From Candidatus Bathyarchaeota archaeon (lineage in GTDB: Archaea > Thermoproteota > Bathyarchaeia > Bathyarchaeales > Bathycorpusculaceae), in assembly GCA_026014545.1 (NCBI GenBank), contig JAOZIH010000010.1, positions 1 to 40,932 of the forward strand: 40,932 nt of DNA, written 5' to 3'. A program made the position numbers and the translations under genes. The notes under the pieces are model-generated. The model had not been told where the DNA came from. It saw only the letters and a list, made by a program, of their open reading frames with translations, and did no database searches. Below are positions 15,573 through 23,094 of the stretch, piece after piece; position 1 is the first letter of the stretch, and the number at the start of each line of letters is the position of its first letter.

Positions 15573-15730
15573 GTTACTGTTATTTCGTTGCCTGTAGCCC
15601 TGGATTGTATTTTTGCTTTTACACCAAAATTTTTCAGTATTTCAGCTATTTTATCTTCAAGCTCCTCATAGTGTTCGCTGTCAAGAAATGTTGAAACATC
15701 AATTATTATTTTGGGTTCTCTCAAAAACAT
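15569..15730 (-). CDS. Small protein, 53 aa
   Basis: A 53-residue gene, MFLREPKIIIDVSTFLDSEH at the start and ending in GNEITVT, with a beta-alpha-beta pattern and a central helix (YEELEDKIAEILKNF). gaggtg precedes the ATG at 15730 and the TGA overlaps the GTG of the next gene. Codon use and charge pattern look normal for the neighbourhood. No family recognised. Confidence 0.75.
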   Translation of the reverse strand: MFLREPKIIIDVSTFLDSEHYEELEDKIAEILKNFGVKAKIQSRATGNEITVT

Positions 15731-15744
15731 CACCTCAACCAGCT

Positions 15745-16209
15745 TCAATGAATATTAATTACATGTTTTGCTCGGGTATAATGGGATGTTGCCAGACAAT
15801 CTTGCAAAGCCTGCTCGCTTTGCAAGTCAGCTTCTTTGTTTTGCTCACGTGGCACCCATTCGAACTTAACCTTTTTAAAAAACTTTGAAAGAGCTTTCGC
15901 CTCATTATATAACGGGATAATCCGCGCGGCCTTCACAGCATATTTACCGCGCATTTGCATAATGCAAAGTTTACTGTCTCCTCTTACTGTAACTTCGCCT
16001 TTTAATCCATGTTTTATGAGCCATTTGAGAGCTTCAATTAAAGCTCTATATTCAGCAACATTGTTTGTTGCGTTTTCACTCCATGGTTCCGTTGCAAGCC
16101 CACGTCCCTCGCCGATTTTGACATCGTCAAAGTATATGACGAAACCGTAGGTTGCTATGCCGCCAGGGTTAACTGGCTCGCATGAGCCATCAAAATATGC
16201 TACTATCAT
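15745..16209 (-). CDS. rnhA: Ribonuclease HI
   Basis: Cleaves the RNA strand of RNA/DNA hybrids. The 154-residue protein has all catalytic acidic residues: Asp7 in MIVAYFDGSCEP, Glu53 in NNVAEYRALIEAL, Asp78 in VRGDSKL, and Asp128 in REQNKEAD; NPGG is also present. It is the short archaeal/bacterial type without an extra hybrid-binding domain. ATG 16209 is chosen because the family starts there and gtgg lies upstream; a GTG at 16218 is in frame. On a mobile element it would remove primers or R-loops during replication. Confidence 0.93.
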   Translation of the reverse strand: MIVAYFDGSCEPVNPGGIATYGFVIYFDDVKIGEGRGLATEPWSENATNNVAEYRALIEALKWLIKHGLKGEVTVRGDSKLCIMQMRGKYAVKAARIIPLYNEAKALSKFFKKVKFEWVPREQNKEADLQSEQALQDCLATSHYTRAKHVINIH

Positions 16210-16229
16210 ATTGGCCACTAAGGTTTTGT

Positions 16230-16862
16230 CTACTCATTTGTTTCAGGGATCTCTATTCCAAGCAGTTTTGAAAGCTCTGCTAAATGTGTTTTATATTTTG
16301 CTGTGCCAATATACCAGTCTTGGTTACTATAGTCAACTGTTACATTTTCAACATCGAGTCTGATATAGTCAGAGCAGTTGTTTGTCATCCATTTGCTCCA
16401 GACAACTATGATTGTTAGAACTTTGAATTTGTCTGGATCTTTAAGCAGTGTTTTTATGGCTTCCTTCACGCCAGTTAATCCTGGGGGCAAATGCCGGTTT
16501 TTCGGAACTTTACTTGTTACGTGAGATATTCGCCCAGCTGAATCAACGATTTCCTTTGAAAAGTCTGCTTCTCTATAGAAGTATAAGCCTTTTATTTTGT
16601 GTTTTTCAGCGTTTTTTCCTTCTGCTTTAACCCATTTTGTTTTGTCAGGTCCTTTGCCTAAGTCTATGGAATACCAGTCTGAAACAAACGGGATTTCATC
16701 TTTGTCTTTTGGTTCAAGCGTCACTCGTTCAATGCCAAATACTGTAGCGCTCTCACAAACCTTTAAGACATCTTTGCATGCGGCTTCCAAGTTTTTGTAA
16801 TCTACAGCATGAGGGTCGGCTGTGCAGTCTACAACATCAATATTATGGTATAGTATCTTCAT
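16230..16862 (-). CDS. Hypothetical protein, 210 aa
   Basis: A soluble, lysine-rich protein (DIDLGKGPDKTKWVKAEGKN region, middle part LYFYREADFSKEIVDSAGRI) with a C-terminal helix. gggggtg before ATG 16862. It precedes RNase HI by 20 bases on the same strand and is first after a 275-base gap, so it opens that transcript. No domain recognised; association with RNase HI suggests, weakly, a role in DNA replication or repair. Confidence 0.75.
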   Translation of the reverse strand: MKILYHNIDVVDCTADPHAVDYKNLEAACKDVLKVCESATVFGIERVTLEPKDKDEIPFVSDWYSIDLGKGPDKTKWVKAEGKNAEKHKIKGLYFYREADFSKEIVDSAGRISHVTSKVPKNRHLPPGLTGVKEAIKTLLKDPDKFKVLTIIVVWSKWMTNNCSDYIRLDVENVTVDYSNQDWYIGTAKYKTHLAELSKLLGIEIPETNE

Positions 16863-16916
16863 GTTTTTTTCACCCCCACTTTTTCGATTTTTAAACCAAA
16901 CCTGCTCCAGTTCAAG

Positions 16917-16926
16917 CTTTATAAAC
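16917..16926 (-). promoter_or_regulatory. TATA box for the 16862 gene, in a 275-base intergenic gap
   Basis: On the minus strand cgtttataaag is a good TATA box 55-65 bases before the ATG at 16862, with start expected near 16892. Just upstream, aaacg and cgttt flank a T-run (16925-16941). The remainder of the gap, 16942-17137, holds one doubtful 27-residue minus-strand frame and no other visible element. Confidence 0.5.
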
Positions 16927-17137
16927 GAAAAAACGTTTACACTTAATCATAAAAGATTGATAGAAGGACATTTTTGGCGATTTCTTAAGTGTAATAAGCT
17001 TATTTCAGCTTTCAACATCCGCGAAGTTTTGCTCTGATGGAACATACACTTTGTCTATGTATAAAAGCTCTGTTAATTTTAAAGGCATTAATCGTCTTTC
17101 TGGTTTTTCATGGAGCCCGGTTCTAAGCCAGTCTTTT

Positions 17138-18061
17138 TTATGTATATAAAACCGCTAATTCGGGTTTTACATCCTTAAAGCAGGTAACAGCGCTTTTTAC
17201 TAAATCATCCTTTAAGTTGCCTTTGATTTTTGGAAGTTTTTTGTATTTGATGATTTCGCCAATGATCTCCTCTGTTCTGCCCGGTTTGGTTCTACTTAAA
17301 TTGTAAAGAATATTGTCATTTGTGACGAAGAAAATTTCTGTTTTGTCTCCTCCAATGTATCCGATAGGTGTTTTTATCGGGCTTTCAAGCTGCGCTAATA
17401 CTTTGGCACCTGTTTTTATAAGTTGATAGGTTTTTTGAAGACGCTGTAATTCCTGTTCACATTTCTTTTTGTTCGTAAAATAGCAATCAATCGTATCCAA
17501 GAATTTTCGCTGAGTAAATCCGTATTTTTTCAAGAAAGTGCAGAAATTATGTAATTTGTCGATGAAGTTAAAGAATTCTGTTGGCTCCTGAAGAACAATC
17601 TTAACTTTATCGTTTGTTAACCAGTCGATAAATATTGCTTCATTATACACGTTTGGCGGCAAAGACAATTTTGTATATATGCCAAAATCGTAGCTACGTT
17701 TTCCCTTTGTTACTGACAAGTACGAATAGTCAAGGTATAATTTGGCTTTGTCCTTTGAAGGCGCATTTTTAATGTATTTTCTCAATAGTTTTGATGTTTT
17801 TTTAAATCCATCTTCGAAAACTTGCTCTAGCAACGTGTCTTTTGTGTCCTTGGTAATTGGCGCTGCCATCACATTTTTATAAAATATTTTAGCTTCCTCT
17901 GGATATTGAAGCGCGAAAAGTCCAAAGTTTTCCGGCACTTTCTTCTTTCTAAAGAGCGCTTTTCTTATTTTAAATGAGATTGGCGCCGGTGTGCTAGTGA
18001 TCGCTACACATCTATTTTTAAACGTGACATTCAACGCCGTCACACATCCTTGCTTTCTCAA
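17138..18061 (-). CDS. Hypothetical protein, paralogue of its upstream neighbour
   Basis: A basic, soluble protein of about 300 residues. It aligns along its length with the 18018-18857 protein: FGLFALQ / FGLKLLK, KAKLYLDYSYLSV / KIKLYRHICGDNV, LSLPPNVYNEAIF / TADLPPFLYEDGN, EFFNFIDKLHNFC / DIFEFCRLLTTLS, and EIFFVTNDNILYNL / PYFFLVNNDVFEI. The two are an old tandem duplication. Start is uncertain: TTG 18061 overlaps the neighbour by 44 bases, GTG 18043 (aagga just before) or TTG 18034 are alternatives. Function unknown; no catalytic motif visible. Confidence 0.75.
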   Translation of the reverse strand: MRKQGCVTALNVTFKNRCVAITSTPAPISFKIRKALFRKKKVPENFGLFALQYPEEAKIFYKNVMAAPITKDTKDTLLEQVFEDGFKKTSKLLRKYIKNAPSKDKAKLYLDYSYLSVTKGKRSYDFGIYTKLSLPPNVYNEAIFIDWLTNDKVKIVLQEPTEFFNFIDKLHNFCTFLKKYGFTQRKFLDTIDCYFTNKKKCEQELQRLQKTYQLIKTGAKVLAQLESPIKTPIGYIGGDKTEIFFVTNDNILYNLSRTKPGRTEEIIGEIIKYKKLPKIKGNLKDDLVKSAVTCFKDVKPELAVLYT

Positions 18062-18857
18062 GAACTTCAGCTCTTATGTTTTGGTCAGTTACTTTGGCCA
18101 ATCTTTTTATTTTTTTGTGGCACCGCAAAACTTCAAGAATGTGTTTTTCCGTGTGTTTAATTTCGAAGACATCATTGTTTACAAGAAAGAAATATGGCTG
18201 TCCATACTTTTCTATGCAAACGATAACGCCATCAGAATGCTTTATAGGGTGCTTTTGCAGCGTCTTAATATAGGTTTGGTATTCATATTTTTGCTTCGCC
18301 ATCTCCAAGCCAAGTTGAGTGTTATAATTAAAGTATTCAACGATTTTTGTTTTTGTTCTACATCTCACGCTTAGAGTTGTCAATAAACGGCAAAACTCGA
18401 AAATATCCTCCGGGTTCTTTTGCCAATTTATCCTGTAATAAATGCTATGGATGTTTCCATCTTCATATAAGAAGGGGGGTAAATCAGCAGTAACATTAAA
18501 GCTTGTGAAACGGTAGCCTTCAAAGCCGTCAGTTACAACGACAACGTTGTCGCCGCAAATATGTCTATACAGTTTTATTTTCCCCTTTTCTGGTATATTT
18601 GCGCGTGCAATATTCAATTTCTTCTTTAATGGGACACTGTTTTTCCTCAGAATCCATTCGATTCCAGCTTCAGACAATTTTAATTTGTCAAAATAATCCA
18701 TTAATCGCCATGCATGTTTACTTTTCAATAGTTTTAATCCGAAAGGGATAGGCACTGTTTTACCATTAACAGTACAGTTGCCAATTAATAAGGTAACATT
18801 GTTGCCGACAATTTTTCGGCCATTGAAATTGAGGGGTATTGAAAAGCAGTTTTCCAT
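18018..18857 (-). CDS. Hypothetical protein, paralogue of its downstream neighbour
   Basis: A 279-residue basic protein, starting MENCFSIPLNFNGRKIVGNN, with alternating strands and a helical region near the middle; shares motif order with the next gene (see 17138-18061). ATG 18857 is chosen because ggtgatt sits before it; TTG 18863 is in frame. The end is rich in CHKKIKRL-type basic residues, consistent with nucleic-acid binding. The family is not recognised. Confidence 0.8.
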   Translation of the reverse strand: MENCFSIPLNFNGRKIVGNNVTLLIGNCTVNGKTVPIPFGLKLLKSKHAWRLMDYFDKLKLSEAGIEWILRKNSVPLKKKLNIARANIPEKGKIKLYRHICGDNVVVVTDGFEGYRFTSFNVTADLPPFLYEDGNIHSIYYRINWQKNPEDIFEFCRLLTTLSVRCRTKTKIVEYFNYNTQLGLEMAKQKYEYQTYIKTLQKHPIKHSDGVIVCIEKYGQPYFFLVNNDVFEIKHTEKHILEVLRCHKKIKRLAKVTDQNIRAEVLEKARMCDGVECHV

Positions 18858-18863
18858 TTCCAA

Positions 18864-19304
18864 TCACCTAACATAATCTAAAGTTGCATTTTGCTGTTCC
18901 ATCGAATTTTGTTCAACCGCTTGGATTGGCACAAATATTTCTGGGTGTTTTTTGCGCAGAGACTCCAAAAGTTCCATGTGTTGCTTGTGGACTGCTGGAT
19001 ACTTGTCACGTAACATTTCAGCCCATCTTTGATTTGGAATCAGCATTGTAAATTTGGAAGCTTTCAAAATTATGTTCTTTAAGGCTTCAGTGTATTTTTT
19101 ATCGTTCTTCAGCGATGGCAAAGTTAATGTTAACTGGATTTCACCGTTTTTTACTTCAGCGCTTGTTATCCTAGCACACCAGAATTCATAGTTGGTTTTT
19201 TCAAACTCGGAAATTAAACCGAGAAATTGGAGGAATTCTTCAGCTTCTTCATCGCTGAACTCTTTAGAATTATCCTTTTCTAAAACAGTCTTTTTTCTTC
19301 CCAT
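18864..19304 (-). CDS. Hypothetical protein, 146 aa
   Basis: MGRKKTVLEKDNSKEFSDEE opens an acidic helical N-terminus, followed by a beta-rich part (ARITSAEVKNGEIQLTLTLP) and a helical C-terminus with RKKHPEIF. ATG 19304 is preferred over 19319 because aaggtg lies nine bases upstream. It ends six bases before the next gene's start. Soluble, no recognised family. Confidence 0.75.
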   Translation of the reverse strand: MGRKKTVLEKDNSKEFSDEEAEEFLQFLGLISEFEKTNYEFWCARITSAEVKNGEIQLTLTLPSLKNDKKYTEALKNIILKASKFTMLIPNQRWAEMLRDKYPAVHKQHMELLESLRKKHPEIFVPIQAVEQNSMEQQNATLDYVR

Positions 19305-19352
19305 AAAAATCACCTTCACTTAATTAGATGGATAAAATCGTAAAAAAGGAGA

Positions 19353-19375
19353 TATTGATGATAGCCGCGATAAAT
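19353..19375. repeat. 23-bp near-identical copy of a segment inside the MoxR gene
   Basis: atattgatgatagccgcgat continues with aaa and differs by one base from 26109-26131, inside the first MoxR gene. Read on the minus strand both encode YRGYHQY, here in a short frame that ends in LLFYDFIHLIK. It may be a relic of a duplication or a recombination tract. Confidence 0.4.
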
Positions 19376-19398
19376 AAGTGCGAAAGAATCTAGCAAAG

Positions 19399-19686
19399 TT
19401 ACTTTGGTTTAATGTTGATGTATACTTCGCCGTTAGAGTGTGATATGGAAATTTCAGCGTTTTTGAAGGTTACCTTTTTCAGCTCAGTTTCAAATTGGAT
19501 GTTTGAGCTTTTTTCAACGGTGACTGAAACAGGAGTTCCATGTTTAATGGAGAAATGAATGCTGTCGCCATCGTATTCCTCGTATTCCAAGATCCTCCGT
19601 ATTGGCTGCGTGAATCCCGCGTTCGAAGGCATCTTCATGAGGTCGTCGATGCTGTAGGCCAAGTTTTTCTCCCTTTCATGAATCAT
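19399..19686 (-). CDS. Hypothetical protein, 95 aa, beta-rich
   Basis: MIHEREKNLAYSIDDLMKMP, then a beta-rich second half (HFSIKHGTPVSVTVEKSSN and AEISISHSNGEVYINIKPK). ATG 19686 is chosen because ggtga precedes it at a good distance and an upstream extension to 19761 would run into the previous gene. The segment HGTPVSVTVEK resembles HGTPLKIKQAK in the 34414 protein. Unknown function. Confidence 0.65.
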   Translation of the reverse strand: MIHEREKNLAYSIDDLMKMPSNAGFTQPIRRILEYEEYDGDSIHFSIKHGTPVSVTVEKSSNIQFETELKKVTFKNAEISISHSNGEVYINIKPK

Positions 19687-19732
19687 TATTTCACCGTGTC
19701 TCCTGGATCTTTCCAGCGGCGCAATAAATGTT

Positions 19733-20167
19733 TTATTGCGATGGAGACTGCTGCTTTTCATTTACGTTTTTAGCAGCTAACACTTTAAATCTGACACTTT
19801 TTCTTTTACCTTCCATCAACGCTTTTATGTCTTCAGCAAACGCGATCAAATTGATTGAGATCAGAACAAACCTGCCGTCTTTGCTTCTACGCATCCATAT
19901 AGCGCCCTTTTCAGCTTTGCCTTTTTCTCCATTAACGCCGTTGGCTTTGTTACCATTTACGCCGTTTCCATTTTGGCCACTGCTACCTTGCGTTTCCTCC
20001 GTGATTTTCACTTCTATTCCAAGTTCTTGAGCCTTTGCTTTCACCTTTTCAGTGCATTCTGCTGGCACACGCCAGCTTTTTACTTCAGCAGACCATTTCC
20101 CGCCAAGTTCTCTCATAAAAGCAACAAACTCCTCGTTGTATTTTGTGGATACCAAAACATACGCCAT
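19733..20167 (-). CDS. HARP-like domain protein with disordered linker
   Basis: A 144-residue protein. The N-terminal 55 residues (YNEEFVAFMRELGGKWSAEV then KSWRVP) match the pattern of HARP-like modules that bind DNA forks in SMARCAL1-type helicases: an aromatic start, GGKW and W-x-VP. A Gly/Asn linker (NGNGVNGNKANGVNG) follows, then a C-terminal basic domain (WMRRSKDGRFVLISINLIAF). ggaggt nine bases before ATG 20167. It may act as a DNA-binding adaptor; the HARP link is by pattern only. Confidence 0.7.
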   Translation of the reverse strand: MAYVLVSTKYNEEFVAFMRELGGKWSAEVKSWRVPAECTEKVKAKAQELGIEVKITEETQGSSGQNGNGVNGNKANGVNGEKGKAEKGAIWMRRSKDGRFVLISINLIAFAEDIKALMEGKRKSVRFKVLAAKNVNEKQQSPSQ

Positions 20168-20241
20168 ACACATCAACCTCCCAAATATTTTTAATATCTA
20201 TTTTTAAAAAGGAAAAAAACGCGGCGTTCTTCGTTAACTGG

Positions 20242-20457
20242 TTATTTTATCGTTAACTCATTTATCTCTATTTTGTCAAGCATTTTTCTGAGAATATTAT
20301 CAAATAACTTTCTTAATTCTTCTTTTGATTGCGGCTCTAGTTCTTCCTCATCAAAGCAGTTGGCGCAATATATTAGTTCATCATGTTCGAAGAAATTTTC
20401 TTCTTCACATGATATGATACGTCCGCAAATATCACATTGCGCAATCAAAAGTCCCAA
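20242..20457 (-). CDS. Small treble-clef/LIM-like zinc protein
   Basis: A 71-residue protein with CDICGRIISC, then YCANC near residue 33, the four-cysteine spacing of small LIM-like or treble-clef zinc proteins, and an acidic helical tail. The start is TTG 20457 directly after the stop of the preceding frame (TGATTG), with ggggga upstream. Likely protein-protein or nucleic-acid binding; part of the run of tiny zinc proteins in this element. Confidence 0.7.
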   Translation of the reverse strand: MGLLIAQCDICGRIISCEEENFFEHDELIYCANCFDEEELEPQSKEELRKLFDNILRKMLDKIEINELTIK

Positions 20458-20629
20458 TCACTCATCCCCCAGTTTAACAAGTTTTTCGACTTCTTTAGCT
20501 TTTTCCTGCAAGTTCACATGAAAGCTCGCAGGTTTGACAGTACACGTACACAATACAGTCTACAAATGAATGTGGGCATACTGCCATTAACCGCCCATCC
20601 TCTTTTATATACACCTTCACATTACTCAT
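20458..20629 (-). CDS. Small cysteine protein, apparently frameshifted at an A5 run
   Basis: ATG 20629 (ggagcg upstream) opens a frame reading MSNVKVYIKEDGRLMAVCPH and YVYCQTCELSCELAGKS before TAA at 20495. Removing one A from the AAAAA at about 20502-20506 carries the frame on to KAKEVEKLVKLGDE with TGA at 20458, immediately before the next gene's TTG. The extended version (about 56 residues) has a typical helical end. So this is a one-base frameshift by mutation or assembly error, or transcript slippage. The cysteines suggest a zinc site. Confidence 0.55.
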
Positions 20630-20650
20630 ATAATCACGCTCCTTTCCAGT

Positions 20651-20842
20651 TTATTTCATATCCTTTTTGTTTACAGAAGATGTCAGTTGTAAACTTTTGC
20701 TTATTCTTACGGCAGCTTTCTCACCTATCACTTCAACGACAACCTGCTCTAACGAAATGTCAGGATGGCTCTTCGCGTAATTCATAAGTAAAAGATGGAT
20801 CTTCTCGCCTAATATCTCCTTCAAATAATCCAATTCCATCAT
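20651..20842 (-). CDS. Hypothetical protein, 63 aa
   Basis: A small helical protein, MMELDYLKEILGEKIHLLLM at the start and VIGEKAAVRISKSLQLTSSV later. ATG 20842 overlaps the stop of the preceding gene (ATGA), so it is coupled to it. No recognised family. Confidence 0.65.
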   Translation of the reverse strand: MMELDYLKEILGEKIHLLLMNYAKSHPDISLEQVVVEVIGEKAAVRISKSLQLTSSVNKKDMK

Positions 20843-21384
20843 CTCTTTATGGTTATTTTGAAATTTTTTAACTCAGAAATTGGCTTGCCAAACAGGCTTT
20901 CACTCCATTCATCATATATTGCGTTCCCCATGTACTCCCATGAAAAAACGGTTCTATTTTTTGTTTCCCTAATTTTAGGGTTACCACAAATTTTAGCCAA
21001 CAACCCAATAATCTTGGCTTCTGAAAGAGACAGAATAAGAGGTAGAGCAGACAAAGTGACATGTTTCGGAGCATAAACAGATATAATGATATGCTGATAA
21101 TCCGTGTATATGTTGAGGCTGCTGGGATTTGCAGCTTTCATAACTGCTTCAACATCATCTAAACAGCCACAAGTATTGATAGTAAAGATCACGTTGCAGT
21201 CTTTTACCTGCATAAGCGCGTCATACACGCACCAATCTATATCGTATTTCTCATCGTTTTCTTCCATATCTCTCAGCAGTTTTTTCAATGCTTCTTTAAC
21301 CTTAATGGCTTCTTTTTTGTTTTTGTATTTGGCGATGATGGTGTAGTCGTCGCTGTGGCTGCTTGGACGCAACTTAAAAAACAT
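20839..21384 (-). CDS. Hypothetical protein, paralogue of 37854-38381 with identical 5' end
   Basis: A 181-residue protein starting MFFKLRPSSHSDDYTIIAKY. ATG 21384 has ggtggg four bases upstream. Bases 21325-21408, covering the ribosome site and first 20 codons, are identical to 38322-38405 before the other paralogue; past that the two proteins share only scattered motifs (LDDVEAV / LDEVEDI, CGNPKIRE / VSEPKIEK, MGNAIYDE / AGDAIYND). The N-terminus suggests a small alpha/beta domain. Function unknown. Confidence 0.8.
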   Translation of the reverse strand: MFFKLRPSSHSDDYTIIAKYKNKKEAIKVKEALKKLLRDMEENDEKYDIDWCVYDALMQVKDCNVIFTINTCGCLDDVEAVMKAANPSSLNIYTDYQHIIISVYAPKHVTLSALPLILSLSEAKIIGLLAKICGNPKIRETKNRTVFSWEYMGNAIYDEWSESLFGKPISELKNFKITIKR

Positions 21385-21408
21385 CAATCCCACCAAAAAC
21401 CACCACCT
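21325..21408. repeat. 84-bp exact repeat, copy 1
   Basis: Identical over 84 bases to 38322-38405. It comprises 24 bases of leader including the ribosome site and the first 20 codons of a gene; both flanks diverge abruptly. Synonymous positions are also unchanged, so it is not explained by protein-level constraint alone. Confidence 0.85.
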
Positions 21409-21416
21409 TACAGAGC

Positions 21417-22169
21417 CTATTGGCAAAGTGCACTTTTCGTGGCAATCTTCTTCAACCTCAACTCGTACGGCGTGCCTTTGAATACTGGAAGTATATTGTG
21501 GATTTGCTTGTTCAACGCGCTGAGTTTTATTTTTTCAAGCAAACTGAAGAGATAGTCTATGTCCTCTTTACCTTGAGACAGCAATGTCACATGTTTCATC
21601 TGGGTTTTGTTCGAAAAAATCGACAGCAACCACCATTCAAGCGGAGGCGCCGTAGCTAACTTGTCTTTAATGTAAACGCTATCCACTGTTTTCGCGTCAA
21701 ATGTTACTGAAGCTTTGTTGCCAGCAGATGTAAAGGTAACACTGACTTTTGGATAATTCTCTAGGCCCAAAACGTATTGGCCGTGAACATGCTGTAATCC
21801 ATTTTTATGTATTGCATCAAAATCGGCTGGTGCTCCAATATTTGAAAGCCATGTTTCTAACGGAGTAATGTTTGTTTTAACGATCTGTTTCAATTCATCT
21901 AAAGTTACTGTTCTAATAATATTGCCATAGCGCAGTGCCTTCATAGCATTACTTGGAAGTTCAGCTTGGAATATATTGTATGTGGTAAAACTGAAATTTT
22001 TAATGTAGAAGTTGAGGAAATCCGCAAAAACCGGCGGCAAAGGCCAAGTTAAAGCAACATTTAAATTGCCTTTAAAAATGTACAGTTTATATGTAACAAA
22101 ATTTCCCCATACGCCGGCAACAATTTCGAAACTATATGGTTCATATTGCAGTTTATCCTTGTCGCTCAC
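21417..22169 (-). CDS. Hypothetical protein, 250 aa
   Basis: A soluble beta-rich protein (IVAGVWGNFVTYKLYIFKGN; VSVTFTSAGNKASVTFDAKT) with a helical end. GTG 22169 lies inside the end of the preceding gene (17-base overlap). The C-terminal domain, GQYVLGLENYPKVSVTF onward, resembles in outline the beta-rich domains at 10147 and 11773. Function unknown; it is the last gene before the 84-bp repeat. Confidence 0.75.
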   Translation of the reverse strand: MSDKDKLQYEPYSFEIVAGVWGNFVTYKLYIFKGNLNVALTWPLPPVFADFLNFYIKNFSFTTYNIFQAELPSNAMKALRYGNIIRTVTLDELKQIVKTNITPLETWLSNIGAPADFDAIHKNGLQHVHGQYVLGLENYPKVSVTFTSAGNKASVTFDAKTVDSVYIKDKLATAPPLEWWLLSIFSNKTQMKHVTLLSQGKEDIDYLFSLLEKIKLSALNKQIHNILPVFKGTPYELRLKKIATKSALCQ

Positions 22170-22425
22170 CCATTTTCCCCCCTACATAAATTTTTAAATC
22201 ACGCTTTATTTTGTCAGAAAGCATTTTCTTCGCTTTCTGCTCAAGTTCTTCTCTATTGAGGTATAAGGGAACAAGAAATTTGACGAGAATTTCCTGCTTT
22301 AGAATTTTAGTGTAATTTTTCTTTTCAATGCCAAGTGCTGCGACTATTTTGTCAACTTCGCTTTCATATTTGCTTAGAGCATCATCCAACATGCAAAGAA
22401 ATTCATTAAATCTTGAAAGGGACAT
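22153..22425 (-). CDS. Small helical protein, 90 aa
   Basis: MSLSRFNEFLCMLDDALSKY then helical segments with EELEQKAKKMLSDKIKRDL and a glycine end. It overlaps both neighbours (20 bases with the SWIM gene, 17 with the next), placing it in the MoxR/VWA/SWIM operon. No known family; possibly an accessory subunit. Confidence 0.65.
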   Translation of the reverse strand: MSLSRFNEFLCMLDDALSKYESEVDKIVAALGIEKKNYTKILKQEILVKFLVPLYLNREELEQKAKKMLSDKIKRDLKIYVGGKMGERQG

Positions 22426-23089
22426 TTTTATTCACGATTTGTCCGGCTTTTAATTCAAGTTGGCTCATTACATTCGTGGTGAAATAGTAGAGCCAATTGG
22501 CCATCATAACGTCGGCATATATGTTTTTTCTGCATTCTTCGAGACTGTCAAGCCATTCTGTTGTTGCAATGTTAGTTTTAGTTAAAAATTCGTTACGCAA
22601 CTCATAAATCAATTTGAACAGGTGCTTGCATAGGAAACGCGCTTCCGAAGAGTGCTGTGTATAAAATGGGCAGCTACAGCCTAAAAGTTTCTCGGAAAAA
22701 TCTACTGCTGTAAAATAGTCGCTGTCTTCGCCGCTCATCTTCATTATCACCATGTTTCCAATGTTTTGCTGTGTAATGATTTTTTTACTGAACGATGACA
22801 ATATTGGTCTCCACACACTCACCTTTGTTATATGTGACGATACAACTCCTGAAGGCATACATGAAACCAGTTCAGACGTTGGCACACTAGTCGTGTCCCA
22901 GAAGCCTCTTATTCTAAAAATTTTAGTGATATTTTCAGCGTTGAGAATAAATGGGGATCCGTCAATGAGTATAGGCTTAAGAATTGCTTTCGCCTCAGCT
23001 GAGGCTTTACTGTTTTTCTTCGAAACAAAAACATTATCGATAGGTTGTAAAAGTGGATTTTTGAAGTAGCAATCATCAAAAGCAAACAT
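22406..23089 (-). CDS. SWIM zinc-finger protein
   Basis: A 227-residue protein with LLGCSCPFYTQ and LCKHLFKLIYE, i.e. Cys138-x-Cys140, Cys154 and His156, the CxC-x(n)-CxH pattern of SWIM zinc fingers, which bind DNA or proteins. SWIM proteins are frequent neighbours of MoxR/VWA genes in bacterial and archaeal conflict and assembly operons. ATG 23089 is chosen because gaggtg lies before it; GTG 23098 overlaps the upstream stop. It follows the first VWA gene directly. Confidence 0.9.
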   Translation of the reverse strand: MFAFDDCYFKNPLLQPIDNVFVSKKNSKASAEAKAILKPILIDGSPFILNAENITKIFRIRGFWDTTSVPTSELVSCMPSGVVSSHITKVSVWRPILSSFSKKIITQQNIGNMVIMKMSGEDSDYFTAVDFSEKLLGCSCPFYTQHSSEARFLCKHLFKLIYELRNEFLTKTNIATTEWLDSLEECRKNIYADVMMANWLYYFTTNVMSQLELKAGQIVNKNVPFKI

Positions 23090-23094
23090 GACAA

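Noticed and set aside
7005-17088. 27-residue minus-strand frame at 17005-17088 (MPLKLTELLYIDKVYVPSEQ...)
   Set aside because: Composition is acceptable but there is no Shine-Dalgarno site or overlap with another gene; too short to support.
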